A program made the translations under genes and the position numbers. Shown piece by piece: positions 17,101-25,679 of a stretch of 39,421 bases of DNA. Within the stretch, counting starts at the first letter, position 1; the number at the start of each line of letters is the position of its first letter. This stretch comes from Allosalinactinospora lopnorensis (GTDB lineage Bacteria; Actinomycetota; Actinomycetes; Streptosporangiales; Streptosporangiaceae), in contig NZ_LAJC01000058.1 of assembly GCF_000981225.1 (NCBI RefSeq), forward strand, positions 1 to 39,421. The letters run 5' to 3'. The notes under the pieces were generated by a model, which did no database searches, was not told the origin of the DNA, and was given only the letters and a program-made list of their open reading frames with translations.

Positions 17101-17215
17101 TTTGTAATACGAAAGTGCAGCGTGCGATACCGACGAGGGTGCTGCGCACCTTGACAGGCGGGGGAAAGGCGCAAAAAACTTCCATTAAACGGCAGAAAGT
17201 TTTCATAATACGAAA
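17101..17215. promoter_or_regulatory. Two operator-like dyads in the oxidase/aminotransferase divergent promoter
   Basis: An AT-rich intergenic region. Site A, TTTGTAATACGAAA (17101-17114), and site B, TTTCATAATACGAAA (17201-17215), share the 10-mer TAATACGAAA and each is an imperfect dyad (site B pairs at 6 of 7 positions). A third partial match, TTCCATTAAACGGCA, starts at 17180. Similar but perfect dyads precede the GntP gene (20015-20052). This suggests one regulator for both loci; the spacing and shape resemble IclR- or GntR-class sites, which is inference. Confidence 0.5.
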
Positions 17216-17229
17216 TTAATTGGAGTGTC

Positions 17230-18402
17230 ATGTCGAGTGGCCGCCACTTCCTGCAGATTCCCGGCCCCACCAACGTCCCCGACCGGGTGCTGCGCGCCAT
17301 CAGCTACCCGACGATCGACCACCGCGGCCCCGAGTTCGCCCGGCTGGGGCGCGAGGCCGTCGACAGCCTGAAGACCGTTGTGCGCACAGAGTCCGATGCG
17401 GTCATCTACCCCTCGTCCGGCACGGGGGCCTGGGAGGCCGCCCTGGTGAACACGCTGTCGCCGGGGGACCAGGTCCTGATGTTCGAGACCGGCCACTTCG
17501 GGACCCTGTGGGCGGGGGTCGCCCGCGAGCTGGGGATCGAGGTCTCGTTCGTCCCCGGCGACTGGCGCAGCGGAGTGGACCCGGCGGTCGTCGAGGAGCG
17601 GCTCCGCGCTGACGGCGACCACCGGATCAAGGCGGTCGCCGTGGTGCACAACGAGACCTCCACCGGGGTCACCAGCCGAGTGCCCGAGGTCCGCGCCGCG
17701 ATGGACCGCGCCGGGCACCCCGCGCTGCTGCTCGTCGACACCATCTCCTCGCTCGGCTCGGTGGACTACCGGCACGACGAGTGGGGCGTCGACGTCACGG
17801 TCGGCTGCTCGCAGAAAGGGCTGATGCTGCCGCCCGGCCTGTCCTTCAACGCCATCAGCGCCAAGGCGCTGCGCGCCTCGCGGACCGCCGGGCTGCGCCG
17901 CTCCTACTGGAACTGGGAGCCGATGCTTGAGGCCAACACCGGCGGGTTCTTCCCCTACACCCCGGCCACCAACCTGCTCTACGGGTTGCGCGAGGCCGTC
18001 GAGATGCTGCACGAGGAAGGCCTGGACAGCGTCTTCGCCCGGCACCGCCGGCACGCCGAGGCCGCCCGGACGGCCGCGGCCTCATGGGGACTCGACGTGC
18101 TGTGCCGGGTACCCGAGGAGCACAGTCCGGTGCTCACCGCGGTCATGATGCCCGAGGGCCATGACGCGGACGAGCTGCGCGCGGCCATCCTGGAGCACTT
18201 CGACATCTCGCTCGGCGCCGGCCTGTCCAAGCTGAGCGGGCGCGTCTTCCGGATCGGGCACCTGGGCCACTTCAACGATCCCGCGCTGCTCGGAACGCTC
18301 GGCGGTATCGAGGCAGGGCTGCGCCTCGCCAAGGTTCCCTACAGCCCGGGCGTCGCCGCCGCCGCCGAGTACCTCGCCGACACCGCCGGCATGCGGAGGT
18401 AG
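17230..18402 (+). CDS. PLP-dependent serine/alanine-glyoxylate-type aminotransferase
   Basis: A 390-residue class V aminotransferase. The opening QIPGPTNVPDRVL and DHRGPEF, the PLP-binding SSGTGAWEAALVN near 63-75, the aspartate in LLLVDTISSLGS near 170, and the Schiff-base lysine K196 in GCSQKGLMLPPG are the features of serine-glyoxylate and alanine-glyoxylate aminotransferases. The likely reaction moves an amino group from serine, alanine or aspartate to glyoxylate, giving glycine. ATG 17230 has GGAG at 17222-17225. It is divergent from the hydroxy-acid oxidase, with shared operator-like sites, and convergent with the GntP permease. This points to a glyoxylate or hydroxypyruvate step after uptake and oxidation of a hydroxy acid. 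Confidence 0.9.
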   Translation: MSSGRHFLQIPGPTNVPDRVLRAISYPTIDHRGPEFARLGREAVDSLKTVVRTESDAVIYPSSGTGAWEAALVNTLSPGDQVLMFETGHFGTLWAGVARELGIEVSFVPGDWRSGVDPAVVEERLRADGDHRIKAVAVVHNETSTGVTSRVPEVRAAMDRAGHPALLLVDTISSLGSVDYRHDEWGVDVTVGCSQKGLMLPPGLSFNAISAKALRASRTAGLRRSYWNWEPMLEANTGGFFPYTPATNLLYGLREAVEMLHEEGLDSVFARHRRHAEAARTAAASWGLDVLCRVPEEHSPVLTAVMMPEGHDADELRAAILEHFDISLGAGLSKLSGRVFRIGHLGHFNDPALLGTLGGIEAGLRLAKVPYSPGVAAAAEYLADTAGMRR

Positions 18403-18424
18403 CGGCGCGGCTCGGATAACCGTG

Positions 18425-18463
18425 CCGGTGGGACCGGGAAGAAGGAGGCCCCGGCCCCACCGG
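18425..18463. terminator. Bidirectional hairpin terminator
   Basis: CCGGTGGGACCGGG (18425-18438) pairs with CCCGGCCCCACCGG (18450-18463), a 14-bp stem with one A-C mismatch and a loop of about 11 bases. It lies between the convergent stops of the aminotransferase (18402) and the permease (18473), so it can end both transcripts. Confidence 0.7.
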
Positions 18464-18472
18464 ACAGAACAG

Positions 18473-19834
18473 CTAGATCGCGCCGAAGCCCCAGAGGGTC
18501 GTCACGGCGACCATGGAGAAGACGCCGCCGACCAGGGTCACGCCTCCGTAGGAGACCAGTGCCGAGCGCAGCGGCATTCCTGAGAGGGAGGTGCAGACCC
18601 AGAAGTAGCTGGAGTTGACGTACTTGATGATCACCGACCCGCACGCCGCGGAAAGCATCGCCGCCTCGGGAGAGAGGCCGAGCGTGGTGAGCATGGGAGC
18701 GGTGAGCGAGGCCGCGGTGATCACTCCCACCGTCGTGGAACCGGTGATCATGTTGGCCATGACGCCCAGGATGAACGGCAGGAAGATCGACGGGATGCCG
18801 ATGTCCAGCGTGTTCTCGGCGATGACGTCGACCGCGGGGGTCGCCTTCAGCAGCTCGCTGAGCGCGCCGCCCAGCCCGGTGACCATGATGACCATCGCCG
18901 ACATCCGCAGGGCGTTCTCCACCCAGGTGTCGCGCAGGCTGCTGGAGTCCTCGGCGCTGTTGGTCCGCCAGGCCACGAAGTAGGCAAGCAGCACGCCGAT
19001 GCCCAGGGCGAACACCGGCCAGCCGATGAACATGGCCAGGTCGTGTACCGGGTTCCCCTCCTCCAGGGTGAAGTCGGCGAGGCTGCTGCCGCCGATCAGG
19101 AACAGGGGAACGAGGATCGGCGCGTAGGACCAGCCGAGCGTCGGGAGTTGCCGGCTCTCGTCCTCAAGTGTCTGGCCGCGGTATTCCTCGGAGGGCGGGG
19201 ACGTGACCCGCGGTCCGGCGATCTTCGCGAACAGCCACCCCATCACCGAGCCGAACAACGTGACGATGGAACCGTAGAGGATGATCAGCCCGATATCGGC
19301 ATCGACCACCGCCGCCGCGGCGAGGGGCCCTGGTGTCGGCGGCACGATCGCGTGGGTCAGCTGCATGGAGCCGACCAGGCCCGTGGCCATGACCCCCATG
19401 GTGGCCCCGGTTTCCAGGGCGGCCACGTGGACCAGCGGGTTCAGGATGATGTAGCCGATGTCGGAGAAGACCGCCAACCCGACGATGAAGCCCGCGAGCG
19501 TCAGTGCCAGTGGCATGTTCCGTTTACCCACCAGGCGCAGCATCGAGCGGGTGATGCGCTCCACCGCACCGGTGTTGCGCAGGGCCTCGGCGATCAGCGT
19601 CCCGAGGACGATGACGACGGCGATCGACTGGATCGTGCCGCCGAACCCCGTTTCGAAGGCCTCGATGAAGACGGTGCGATCGATCGTGGGGACGAATCCC
19701 AACAGGACGATCGGCAGCAGCAGGGCGATGAAGACATGCCACTTGTACCTGGCTATCAGGAAGAGCAGAACGACGATTACGGCGACGAATCCACTCAGCG
19801 CGACCACTGGACTGTTCGTGATCGTTTCTTCCAC
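18473..19834 (-). CDS. GntP-family hydroxy-acid (gluconate-type) permease
   Basis: A 453-residue integral membrane protein with about 12 hydrophobic segments. Family features are visible: an early FLIARYKWHVFIALLLPIVLLG pair, FETGFGGTIQSIAVVIVLGTLIAEAL, the THAIVPPTPGPLAAA loop typical of GntP transporters, and LPFILGVMANMITGSTTVGVITAAS near 350. GntP members are proton symporters for gluconate, glycerate or similar hydroxy acids. GTG 19834 is chosen because GAGAGG lies just upstream and the membrane domain begins about 10 residues later. An upstream in-frame extension to 20023 would be proline- and arginine-rich and would cover the operator. Its operators match those of the oxidase/aminotransferase pair, so it probably imports their substrate. 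Confidence 0.88.
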   Translation of the reverse strand: MEETITNSPVVALSGFVAVIVVLLFLIARYKWHVFIALLLPIVLLGFVPTIDRTVFIEAFETGFGGTIQSIAVVIVLGTLIAEALRNTGAVERITRSMLRLVGKRNMPLALTLAGFIVGLAVFSDIGYIILNPLVHVAALETGATMGVMATGLVGSMQLTHAIVPPTPGPLAAAAVVDADIGLIILYGSIVTLFGSVMGWLFAKIAGPRVTSPPSEEYRGQTLEDESRQLPTLGWSYAPILVPLFLIGGSSLADFTLEEGNPVHDLAMFIGWPVFALGIGVLLAYFVAWRTNSAEDSSSLRDTWVENALRMSAMVIMVTGLGGALSELLKATPAVDVIAENTLDIGIPSIFLPFILGVMANMITGSTTVGVITAASLTAPMLTTLGLSPEAAMLSAACGSVIIKYVNSSYFWVCTSLSGMPLRSALVSYGGVTLVGGVFSMVAVTTLWGFGAI

Positions 19835-20014
19835 GGTCCGGTCCTCTCGCGGGGCTACGTGGTACGGACCCGCGCCGGTCGACCGGTCTTCAGCGTGCGA
19901 GCCTTCCGCGGCTCGCGGGAACTGCAGGGCGCAGACGGGGGATCGCACCAGAGCAGTAGGGACCGCGGGAGTGAGGCCCCGAAGGCGGGGTGGGTCGGGG
20001 ATAGAGCGCCAGTT

Positions 20015-20052
20015 ATATTCCATATAATGGAATATTTAGTTCATATCATGAA
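20015..20052 (-). promoter_or_regulatory. Tandem operator dyads upstream of the GntP permease
   Basis: Dyad 1 is ATATTCCAT (20015-20023), spacer ATA, ATGGAATAT (20027-20035): perfect 9-bp arms. Dyad 2 is TTCAT (20040-20044), spacer ATC, ATGAA (20048-20052). Their centres are 21 bases apart, two DNA turns, so two dimers could bind on the same face. The form TTyCATAATAyGAAA is shared with sites at 17101 and 17201. They lie about 180-220 bases upstream of the chosen permease start. Confidence 0.6.
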
Positions 20053-20060
20053 ACACTAAA

Positions 20061-20366
20061 ATGCGAGTGTGGCCTGCGTCAACCCTTGTTATGAGCTGGA
20101 ACACACGGGGTGCTCGCGTGAGGACGGGAACGCCGTCCGGACGGCTCCGCGCCCGTTGCGCGAGCCGTCGGTACGGCGGCGGTACGGTGCTCCCGGGAAG
20201 CCGTGAACGCGCTCGTCGCACGGTCCCGTAGCGATGGCCTGAACGGGGCGCGGCCGGTAGCGGTGCAGACATCGGTCCGCGCCTTCCCGGTGTGCGGGGC
20301 GCCGGTGGCGGGCCTCGCACGGACGGGTTCCGGGCGGCGCACCGCGGGCAGCCCCCGCCGTCATGG
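20061..20366. other. Intergenic stretch with no gene seen
   Basis: GC-rich sequence between the permease operators and the terminator of the sugar ABC operon. Open frames on both strands are arginine- and proline-rich, with no ribosome site or family resemblance. I see no RNA gene or repeat. Confidence 0.5.
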
Positions 20367-20401
20367 CCGTCCCGCCGGTGCACTCGTCACCGGCGGGACG
20401 G
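20367..20401. terminator. Terminator of the sugar ABC operon
   Basis: A perfect 14-bp stem, CCGTCCCGCCGGTG (20367-20380) with CACCGGCGGGACGG (20388-20401), and a 7-base loop. It begins 12 bases past the stop of the last permease gene on the minus strand. Confidence 0.8.
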
Positions 20402-20412
20402 TCCGGGACGTC

Positions 20413-21315
20413 TCACCCCTTCATCGCGCCGCCGAAGCTGAATTTGCCGCCCAGCGCGCGCGAGACGGCTATGTACAGCGCGACGACGGGAAGGGTGTAC
20501 AGCAGTGAGTACGCGGCGAGCTCGCCGTAGCGGACGGAACCGTACTGGCCGAAGAACGTGAAGATCCGCACCGCGGCCGGCATCTTGTCCGGGCTCGTCA
20601 GCAGGATGAACGGGACGAAGAAGTTCCCCCAGGTCATGACGAGGGTGAAGATGCCCACGACCGCTATTCCCGGTGCCAGCAGCGGCGCGACGAGCAGCCG
20701 CAGCGACTGCCACGCCGAGGCGCCGTCCACCCATGCCGCCTCCTCCAGTGTGATCGGGATCCCGTCGATGAAGTTCTTCATCAGCCAGATCCCGAACGGG
20801 AGGGTGGAGGCGGCCAGGAACAGCATCGTGGCCGCGCGCGAGTTCAGCAGGTTGGCCTGCACGAACATGCCGTAGACCGGCACCATGATCGCCGTGATCG
20901 GAAGTCCGGTGGCGAACAGCACCGTGTACATGAACGGACGCTTGAACCGCAGGGTGTACCGGGACAGCGGGTAGGCCGCCAGTACGGAGGCCAGGACGGT
21001 CACCACGGCGGCACCGCCGCAGATCAGGATGCCGTTCCACATCGGCCGGTAGAAGATGTCCGGTGTGAGCACCGCCTCGAAGTGCGCCAGGGTGAGCGAT
21101 GTCGGCGGGGTGGCGCGCAGCGAGGGCTCGGTGTCGAAGGCGGCGAACACCATCCACAGCGATGGCACCAGGAACAGCAGCGCCAATACGCCGAGCACCA
21201 GGTAAACCAGGCCGGCACTGGCCAGGCGCCCCGGGGCGGTGATCGCCGAGCCCGTCCGTCGCCCGCCCGCCCGCCGGCCAGTTGCGGAAGGGGGTGCTTG
21301 GGAAACCGCACTCAT
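20413..21315 (-). CDS. Sugar ABC transporter permease, MalG type
   Basis: A 300-residue inner-membrane protein with six predicted helices: one near 35-55, the rest at about 95-295. The ABC-ATPase contact loop (EAA motif) is EEAAWVDGASAWQSLRLLVAPLLAPG near 210. The N-terminus (about 1-30) is a charged arginine-rich cytoplasmic tail. Its ATG overlaps the TGA of the upstream permease (ATGA at 21312-21315), so it is translationally coupled. It forms the membrane channel with the MalF-like partner, and the hairpin at 20367-20401 follows. No ATPase gene is in the operon. Confidence 0.93.
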   Translation of the reverse strand: MSAVSQAPPSATGRRAGGRRTGSAITAPGRLASAGLVYLVLGVLALLFLVPSLWMVFAAFDTEPSLRATPPTSLTLAHFEAVLTPDIFYRPMWNGILICGGAAVVTVLASVLAAYPLSRYTLRFKRPFMYTVLFATGLPITAIMVPVYGMFVQANLLNSRAATMLFLAASTLPFGIWLMKNFIDGIPITLEEAAWVDGASAWQSLRLLVAPLLAPGIAVVGIFTLVMTWGNFFVPFILLTSPDKMPAAVRIFTFFGQYGSVRYGELAAYSLLYTLPVVALYIAVSRALGGKFSFGGAMKG

Positions 21316-22268
21316 CGCTTCGCCTCCGTTCCCAGCATCCGCACGTACACCAGGGAGAAGAGCCCCGCGACCAGCAGCAGCGCCAGCGCGATCGCGGTGC
21401 CGTACCCGAGGTCGCCGAGCTGCAGCGCCTGCTCGTACATCAGCAGGGGCAGCGTCGTACTGCGTGAGCCCGGACCGCCGGAGGTCATCACGTAGATCAG
21501 CGTGAACACCTGCACCGTCTGCAGCGTGACGAGCAGCAGCGTCGTGGCGATGGTGCGGCGGATGAGCGGCAGTACCACATGGAAGAGCACCTGGAAGCCC
21601 GAGGCGCCGTCCACCCGGGCCGCCTCCTTGAGGTCCGAGGGCACCTCGGACAGGCCGGCGGCGTAGGTCATCATCGAGAACGCGGTGCCCTTCCAGACGT
21701 TGGCGAGGATCACCGCGAGCATCGGAGCCGTGAACAGCCAGTTCTGCGACTCCACGCCGCCGAACCCGAGTACGGCGTTCAGGCTGCCCTCGCGTTCGAG
21801 GAACGCGTACCAGACGAAGCCGGCGACCACCTCGGGCACCACCCACGCGCCCACCACGATCACCCCGACCGCGCCCCGCACGAGCGCATGCCGGTTCTGC
21901 AGCAGCAGCGCGAGAGTGAGCCCCAGGACGGTCTGCCCGACCACACCGGAACCCAGCAGGAAGACGATCGTGAGGATCGTCGCGCTGGCGAACCGCGGGT
22001 CGGCGAGCAGCCGCTCGAAGTTGGCGAGCCCGATGAACTCCGTCTGCGCGGCTTGGGCCCCGGTCAGGGCGGCGTTGGTGAACGAGGCCCAGACCGTCCA
22101 CAGGATCGGGCCGGCGAAGAAGGCCAGCAGCAGGAACAGGGCGGGCCCCAGGGGGATGATCCATCGGGCCGCACCGCGCTGGCCCGGGCGGGTGCCGCCA
22201 CCCGCCCGGACTGGTCTGCGACGGCGCTGATCCGGTGTGAGCGGGGGAGTGGCCGTCGTCGCGGACAT
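21312..22268 (-). CDS. Sugar ABC transporter permease, MalF type
   Basis: A 318-residue permease. A basic tail (about 1-35) precedes helix 1 (IPLGPALFLLLAFFAGPILW), the periplasmic FIGLANFERLLADPRF segment typical of MalF/UgpA-like proteins, and the EAA loop LKEAARVDGASGFQVLFHVVLPLIRR near 225. ATG 22268 lies 3 bases after the stop of the binding-protein gene, and its own stop overlaps the next start. It pairs with 20413-21315 to move the sugar delivered by 22272-23639. Confidence 0.93.
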   Translation of the reverse strand: MSATTATPPLTPDQRRRRPVRAGGGTRPGQRGAARWIIPLGPALFLLLAFFAGPILWTVWASFTNAALTGAQAAQTEFIGLANFERLLADPRFASATILTIVFLLGSGVVGQTVLGLTLALLLQNRHALVRGAVGVIVVGAWVVPEVVAGFVWYAFLEREGSLNAVLGFGGVESQNWLFTAPMLAVILANVWKGTAFSMMTYAAGLSEVPSDLKEAARVDGASGFQVLFHVVLPLIRRTIATTLLLVTLQTVQVFTLIYVMTSGGPGSRSTTLPLLMYEQALQLGDLGYGTAIALALLLVAGLFSLVYVRMLGTEAKR

Positions 22269-22271
22269 CGA

Positions 22272-23639
22272 CTACGAACCCGAGGTCACGTTGTCGGGAC
22301 CGACGATGCCCTCGACCTCCTCGGCATAGAGCTCCGTCGCCTCCTCGGGCGTGGCCTCACCGAGCATCACGTTCTCCATGGACTCCTGGATGGCCAGCGA
22401 CACGCGGGGGTAGTCGCTGTAGGCCGGCCGGAACTTCGTGACGCCGACGAGTTCGGTGAACTCTTCGGCCAGCGGCGCCTCGTCCAGGAACTCGGGGCTC
22501 TCGGCGACGTCGTCGCGGACCGGGATCTGCCCGCCCTCAAGGGCGAACTTGGTCGCGTGCTCCTGGTTGAGCGCGTAGGCCATGACCTCCCAGACGAGGT
22601 CGGGGTCGGTCGCGTGCTGGCCCATGGACAGCGCCCAGCCGCCGGACATGCTGGTCGCTCCGTCCCCTTGGCCGTTCTGCGTGGGCATAGGGACGAACTC
22701 CATGTGCTCCTCCCACTCGGGCCAGGGCTGGTTGGCCTCCTCGATCCAGCTCTGGGTGTTCCAGGAGCCGTCCAGGTTGATGGCGAGCTCGCCGGCCGGG
22801 ATGTGCTCCTCAGCGACCAGCGTGCCGATGTTGGCGTCGAGCGCGTCCTGCGGGTCGAGCGCGAGCCCTTCGTCGTAGATGGTCTCGATGAACTCCAGGG
22901 AGTCGGTGAACCCGGCACTGCTGGTGACCCACTGTTCGGATTCGTCGTCGAAGATCCAGTCCTCGGTGCCGCTGAGCAGCATCTGGAATCCCTGCATCGA
23001 TGCCATCTCGCCGGCGGGCGTGCCGGAGTAGACGTTCAGCGGGGTGACGTCATCGCCGAGCTCCGACTGCACCTCCCGTGCCGTCTCCAGGATGTCGTCC
23101 CAGTTCTCCGGCTCCCACGGGGTGTCGACACCGGCCTCCTCAAGCAGTTCGGTGTTGTACCACAGGCCGCGGACGTCCGTGCCGAGCATGACGCCGTACC
23201 GCTGGCCGTCCAGCGCGGTGACGGCCTCCCGCTCCTGGTCGCCGAAGTTCTCGGCGTCCTCCCAGTTGTCGAAGTACTCGTCCAGCGGGGCCAGGTACCC
23301 GGCGTCGGCGTCCTGGTTGATGGTGAAGGTGTCCTGGTAGATGATGTCCGGCGCCTCGCCGGCCGACTGGTTCATGAGGTTGACCTGGGTCTGGTAGTCC
23401 TCGGCGGGCGCCTCGATCGCGTTCAGCTCGATGGTGACGTCCGGGTTGTCCGCCTCGAACTCCTCCTTGACCTTCTTCATCAGCGTGTCCATCGCGATGA
23501 AGGTGCCGTGGTTCATGTAGGCGACGCGCACCGTGTTGGCGTCCCGGTCGCCTCCGCCGTCACCGCAGCCGCTGGCGACCAGAGTCAGAGCGACCGCTGC
23601 GCCGGTTGCGCGCAGGACATGGTGTTTCCCTCTCCTCAT
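22272..23639 (-). CDS. Sugar ABC transporter substrate-binding lipoprotein
   Basis: A 455-residue family 1 extracellular solute-binding protein. The signal peptide has a basic start (MRRGKHH), a hydrophobic core and the lipobox LVASGC with Cys25 as the lipidated residue, followed by a GDGGGDRD linker. The mature protein has the usual motifs: ANTVRVAYMNHG, EEFEADNPDVTIEL, APDIIYQDTF, YGVMLGTDVRGLWYNTELL and ALSMGQHATDPDLVWEVM. ATG 23639 has GAGGGG 8 bases upstream. It is the first gene of the operon, with both permeases downstream, and is divergent from the ROK regulator. The acidic surface is normal for this class. The sugar cannot be named from the sequence. Confidence 0.93.
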   Translation of the reverse strand: MRRGKHHVLRATGAAVALTLVASGCGDGGGDRDANTVRVAYMNHGTFIAMDTLMKKVKEEFEADNPDVTIELNAIEAPAEDYQTQVNLMNQSAGEAPDIIYQDTFTINQDADAGYLAPLDEYFDNWEDAENFGDQEREAVTALDGQRYGVMLGTDVRGLWYNTELLEEAGVDTPWEPENWDDILETAREVQSELGDDVTPLNVYSGTPAGEMASMQGFQMLLSGTEDWIFDDESEQWVTSSAGFTDSLEFIETIYDEGLALDPQDALDANIGTLVAEEHIPAGELAINLDGSWNTQSWIEEANQPWPEWEEHMEFVPMPTQNGQGDGATSMSGGWALSMGQHATDPDLVWEVMAYALNQEHATKFALEGGQIPVRDDVAESPEFLDEAPLAEEFTELVGVTKFRPAYSDYPRVSLAIQESMENVMLGEATPEEATELYAEEVEGIVGPDNVTSGS

Positions 23640-23774
23640 CACGGACCCCTCAGTATTTCCCCGCCGGCCGTTCCGGCGGACGGCTATGTTGTCGCGGCGG
23701 CAGGTGGGGCCGCCTCCATGTCTCGGTGCCGGCTCACGTGAGCGGGCGTGGCTGACTTGCGTGACACGTCTCAC

Positions 23775-23804
23775 ATTGTTACTAAAATCCTTGGATAAAG
23801 GCAA
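23775..23804 (-). promoter_or_regulatory. Possible promoter/operator of the sugar ABC operon
   Basis: On the minus strand a TTGCCT box (23799-23804) is followed after 18 bases by AACAAT (23775-23780), a weak sigma-70-like pair. Between them lies a small dyad, ATCC-TT-GGAT (23787-23796), in an AT-rich patch. It sits in the divergent gap between the binding protein and the ROK gene, where ROK repressors usually bind. Confidence 0.3.
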
Positions 23805-23869
23805 TGGACAAAGTCCGCGGCTCCCGGGGGAACCAGGGGGAACGGGACCGGCAGGAAGGAAGCCGCCGC

Positions 23870-25084
23870 ATGGGCATGGGGACGAACCTACTGTGGCTCG
23901 GTGACCTGAATCAGAGTCGGGTGCTCGACGCGATCCGGCGGGCCGACAGCATCAGCCGGGTGGAGCTCGCCGAGCAGACGGGGCTGACACCGCAGAGCGT
24001 CTCCAACATCGTTCGGCGCCTGCTTGAGGCGGAGCTCGTCCTGGAGGCCGGGCGTCGCTCCTCACGGGGCGGCAAGCGGGCCACCATGCTGCGCCTGAAC
24101 GCCACCGCCTACTACGCCGTGGGCATGCACATCGACCCGGCCAGCACCACCCTGGTGGTCACCGATCTGCGCGGACGGGTCATCGAACGCAGCCACCGCC
24201 GCACTCCGTCGGGGCACGGACCCGCACGCGTGATCGATTCGCTGGTCGAGACGGTGCGCCGGACCGTTCGGAGCTCGCGGGTCCCCGCTGACCGGATCCT
24301 CGGCCTCGGGGTCGCGACCCCCGGACCGATCGACGCCGGCGGCGGCTTCGTGGTGGAGCCGCCGAACCTTCCGGGATGGCACCGGGTCCCGCTGCAAGAG
24401 GAACTGGAGTCCGCCACCGGCCTGCCGGTGATCATCGACAACGACGCCACCGCCGCCACCATAGGCGAGCGCTGGTCAGGAGGCGATCAGCGCTCCGGCG
24501 ACATGGCATTCGTCTACTTCGGTACCGGTATAGGAGGCGGTCTCGTACTCGGTGACCAGCTCTACCGCGGGACATCCTGGAACGCCGGGGAGGTCGGCCA
24601 CATCACGGTGGACGCCCAGGGGCGGCTCTGCCCGTGCGGCAGCCGCGGCTGCCTGGAGCTGTACCTCGCCCCGCACGCTGTCGTCGCCGAAGCGGCGCGG
24701 CGCCGCGGCGAGGCGGTCCCCGACCTCCCCCGGCGCAGTGCGATGGCGATCGAGTCCTATGACCGGCTGTGCCGCGACGCCGAAGCCGGTGACGAGATCG
24801 CCGTCGCGACCGTGCGCGAGGCCGCGTCCCGCCTCGGCCAGGCGGCGGTGTCCCTGCTGAACGTGGTCGACGTTCCGCTGATAGTCCTCGGCGGGTGGGG
24901 CATCTCGCATGTGGGGCCGATCTACCAGGAGGCGCTCCGCGAGGCCGGGGACGAGCGCACGATCGCCCGCGCCATGCGCAAGGTCCGGGTGGAGACATCG
25001 CTCATCGGGGATGACGCCGGTGCGATCGGCGCGGCCTCCCTGGTGCTGTACACCACGTACTCGCCGCGGGTGAGCAGCCTCTAG
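23870..25084 (+). CDS. ROK-family transcriptional regulator
   Basis: A 404-residue regulator. The N-terminal winged helix-turn-helix (about 15-70) is RVELAEQTGLTPQSVSNIVRRLLEAELV. The sugar-kinase-like ROK domain follows (about 80-400), with IIDNDATAA near 188-195, the phosphate motif GTGIGGG at 218-224, and the zinc motif with H244, C254, C256 and C261 in GHITVDAQGRLCPCGSRGC. ATG 23870 has an AGGAAGGA site at 23853-23860; ATG 23876 is equally possible, and an in-frame ATG at 23804 would add a non-conserved tail. It is divergent from the sugar ABC operon and is its likely sugar-responsive regulator. It keeps the kinase-type Asp192, so residual sugar-kinase activity cannot be excluded from sequence. 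Confidence 0.92.
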   Translation: MGMGTNLLWLGDLNQSRVLDAIRRADSISRVELAEQTGLTPQSVSNIVRRLLEAELVLEAGRRSSRGGKRATMLRLNATAYYAVGMHIDPASTTLVVTDLRGRVIERSHRRTPSGHGPARVIDSLVETVRRTVRSSRVPADRILGLGVATPGPIDAGGGFVVEPPNLPGWHRVPLQEELESATGLPVIIDNDATAATIGERWSGGDQRSGDMAFVYFGTGIGGGLVLGDQLYRGTSWNAGEVGHITVDAQGRLCPCGSRGCLELYLAPHAVVAEAARRRGEAVPDLPRRSAMAIESYDRLCRDAEAGDEIAVATVREAASRLGQAAVSLLNVVDVPLIVLGGWGISHVGPIYQEALREAGDERTIARAMRKVRVETSLIGDDAGAIGAASLVLYTTYSPRVSSL

Positions 25085-25238
25085 AGGGGCGCTCCTCGTG
25101 CGGCCCGGAGGGAGCCCCCGACGTGCGCTGTGCCTTCGGGAACGTGTTCCGCCGGCGTGTGAGCTCCGCGGCTGGCGCGCGAACGCGGGAGTGGGGGCGG
25201 TCATTCGTCCGGTGCGCCGCGGAAGGGCGTACTCCGGG

Positions 25239-25679
25239 TCAGCGCGTTCCGCGAAGGCGGTCGATCTGCCGCCGTTCGCGTTTGGTCGGGCGGCCGGCTC
25301 CGCGTTCGCGCCGGGCCACCGGTGCCGTCGCCCCGGGCGGCGGTGCCGGGGTGTTGTCGACGTAGCAGCGTACGGCGACGGGCGCGCCGACCCGTTTCTC
25401 GATCACGTGACTGACCTCGACGATGCGGGTGGTGCCGTGGAGGCGGACTTTGACCACGTCTCCGGCACGAACGTGCGTTGCGGGTTTGGCCGGGCGGTCG
25501 TTGACCCGGACGTGGCCGCCCCGGCACGCCTGCGCGGCGTCCTGACGGGTCTTGGTGAGCCGCACCGCCCACAGCCAGCGGTCCAGCCTGCCGGTCGGCA
25601 GCCCCGGTGGCAACGCCCGGTTCCGCGCGGACGTCCCGGCCGGATCCGGCCGGGCTGCGGCCTCTCCTGGAACGTTCAC
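25239..25679 (-). CDS. S4-domain RNA-binding protein (Hsp15-like)
   Basis: A 146-residue protein whose core, from about 29, is the S4 fold: GRLDRWLWAVRLTKTRQDAAQACRGGHVRVND, followed by a beta strand with GDVVKVRLHGTTRIVEV. It ends in the arginine/lysine-rich tail GRPTKRERRQIDRLRG. This is the layout of the heat-shock protein Hsp15, which binds stalled 50S subunits carrying a nascent chain. The start is uncertain: GTG 25679 is the first sensible codon, but its upstream site is weak and the family usually begins close to RLDRWLW. It is convergent with the ROK gene. Confidence 0.85.
   Translation of the reverse strand: MNVPGEAAARPDPAGTSARNRALPPGLPTGRLDRWLWAVRLTKTRQDAAQACRGGHVRVNDRPAKPATHVRAGDVVKVRLHGTTRIVEVSHVIEKRVGAPVAVRCYVDNTPAPPPGATAPVARRERGAGRPTKRERRQIDRLRGTR

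Noticed and set aside
20413-22164. Single 583-codon frame suggesting a fused double permease
   Set aside because: The second half is the real MalG-type permease starting at 21315. The upstream half is out of frame with the MalF-type gene (21312-22268) and is arginine-rich nonsense.
21579-23741. 720-codon plus-strand open frame
   Set aside because: It is antisense to the MalF-type permease and the binding protein, which have clear motifs. The frame shows biased antisense composition (GVGVV, EVLVQRGQV) and no ribosome site.
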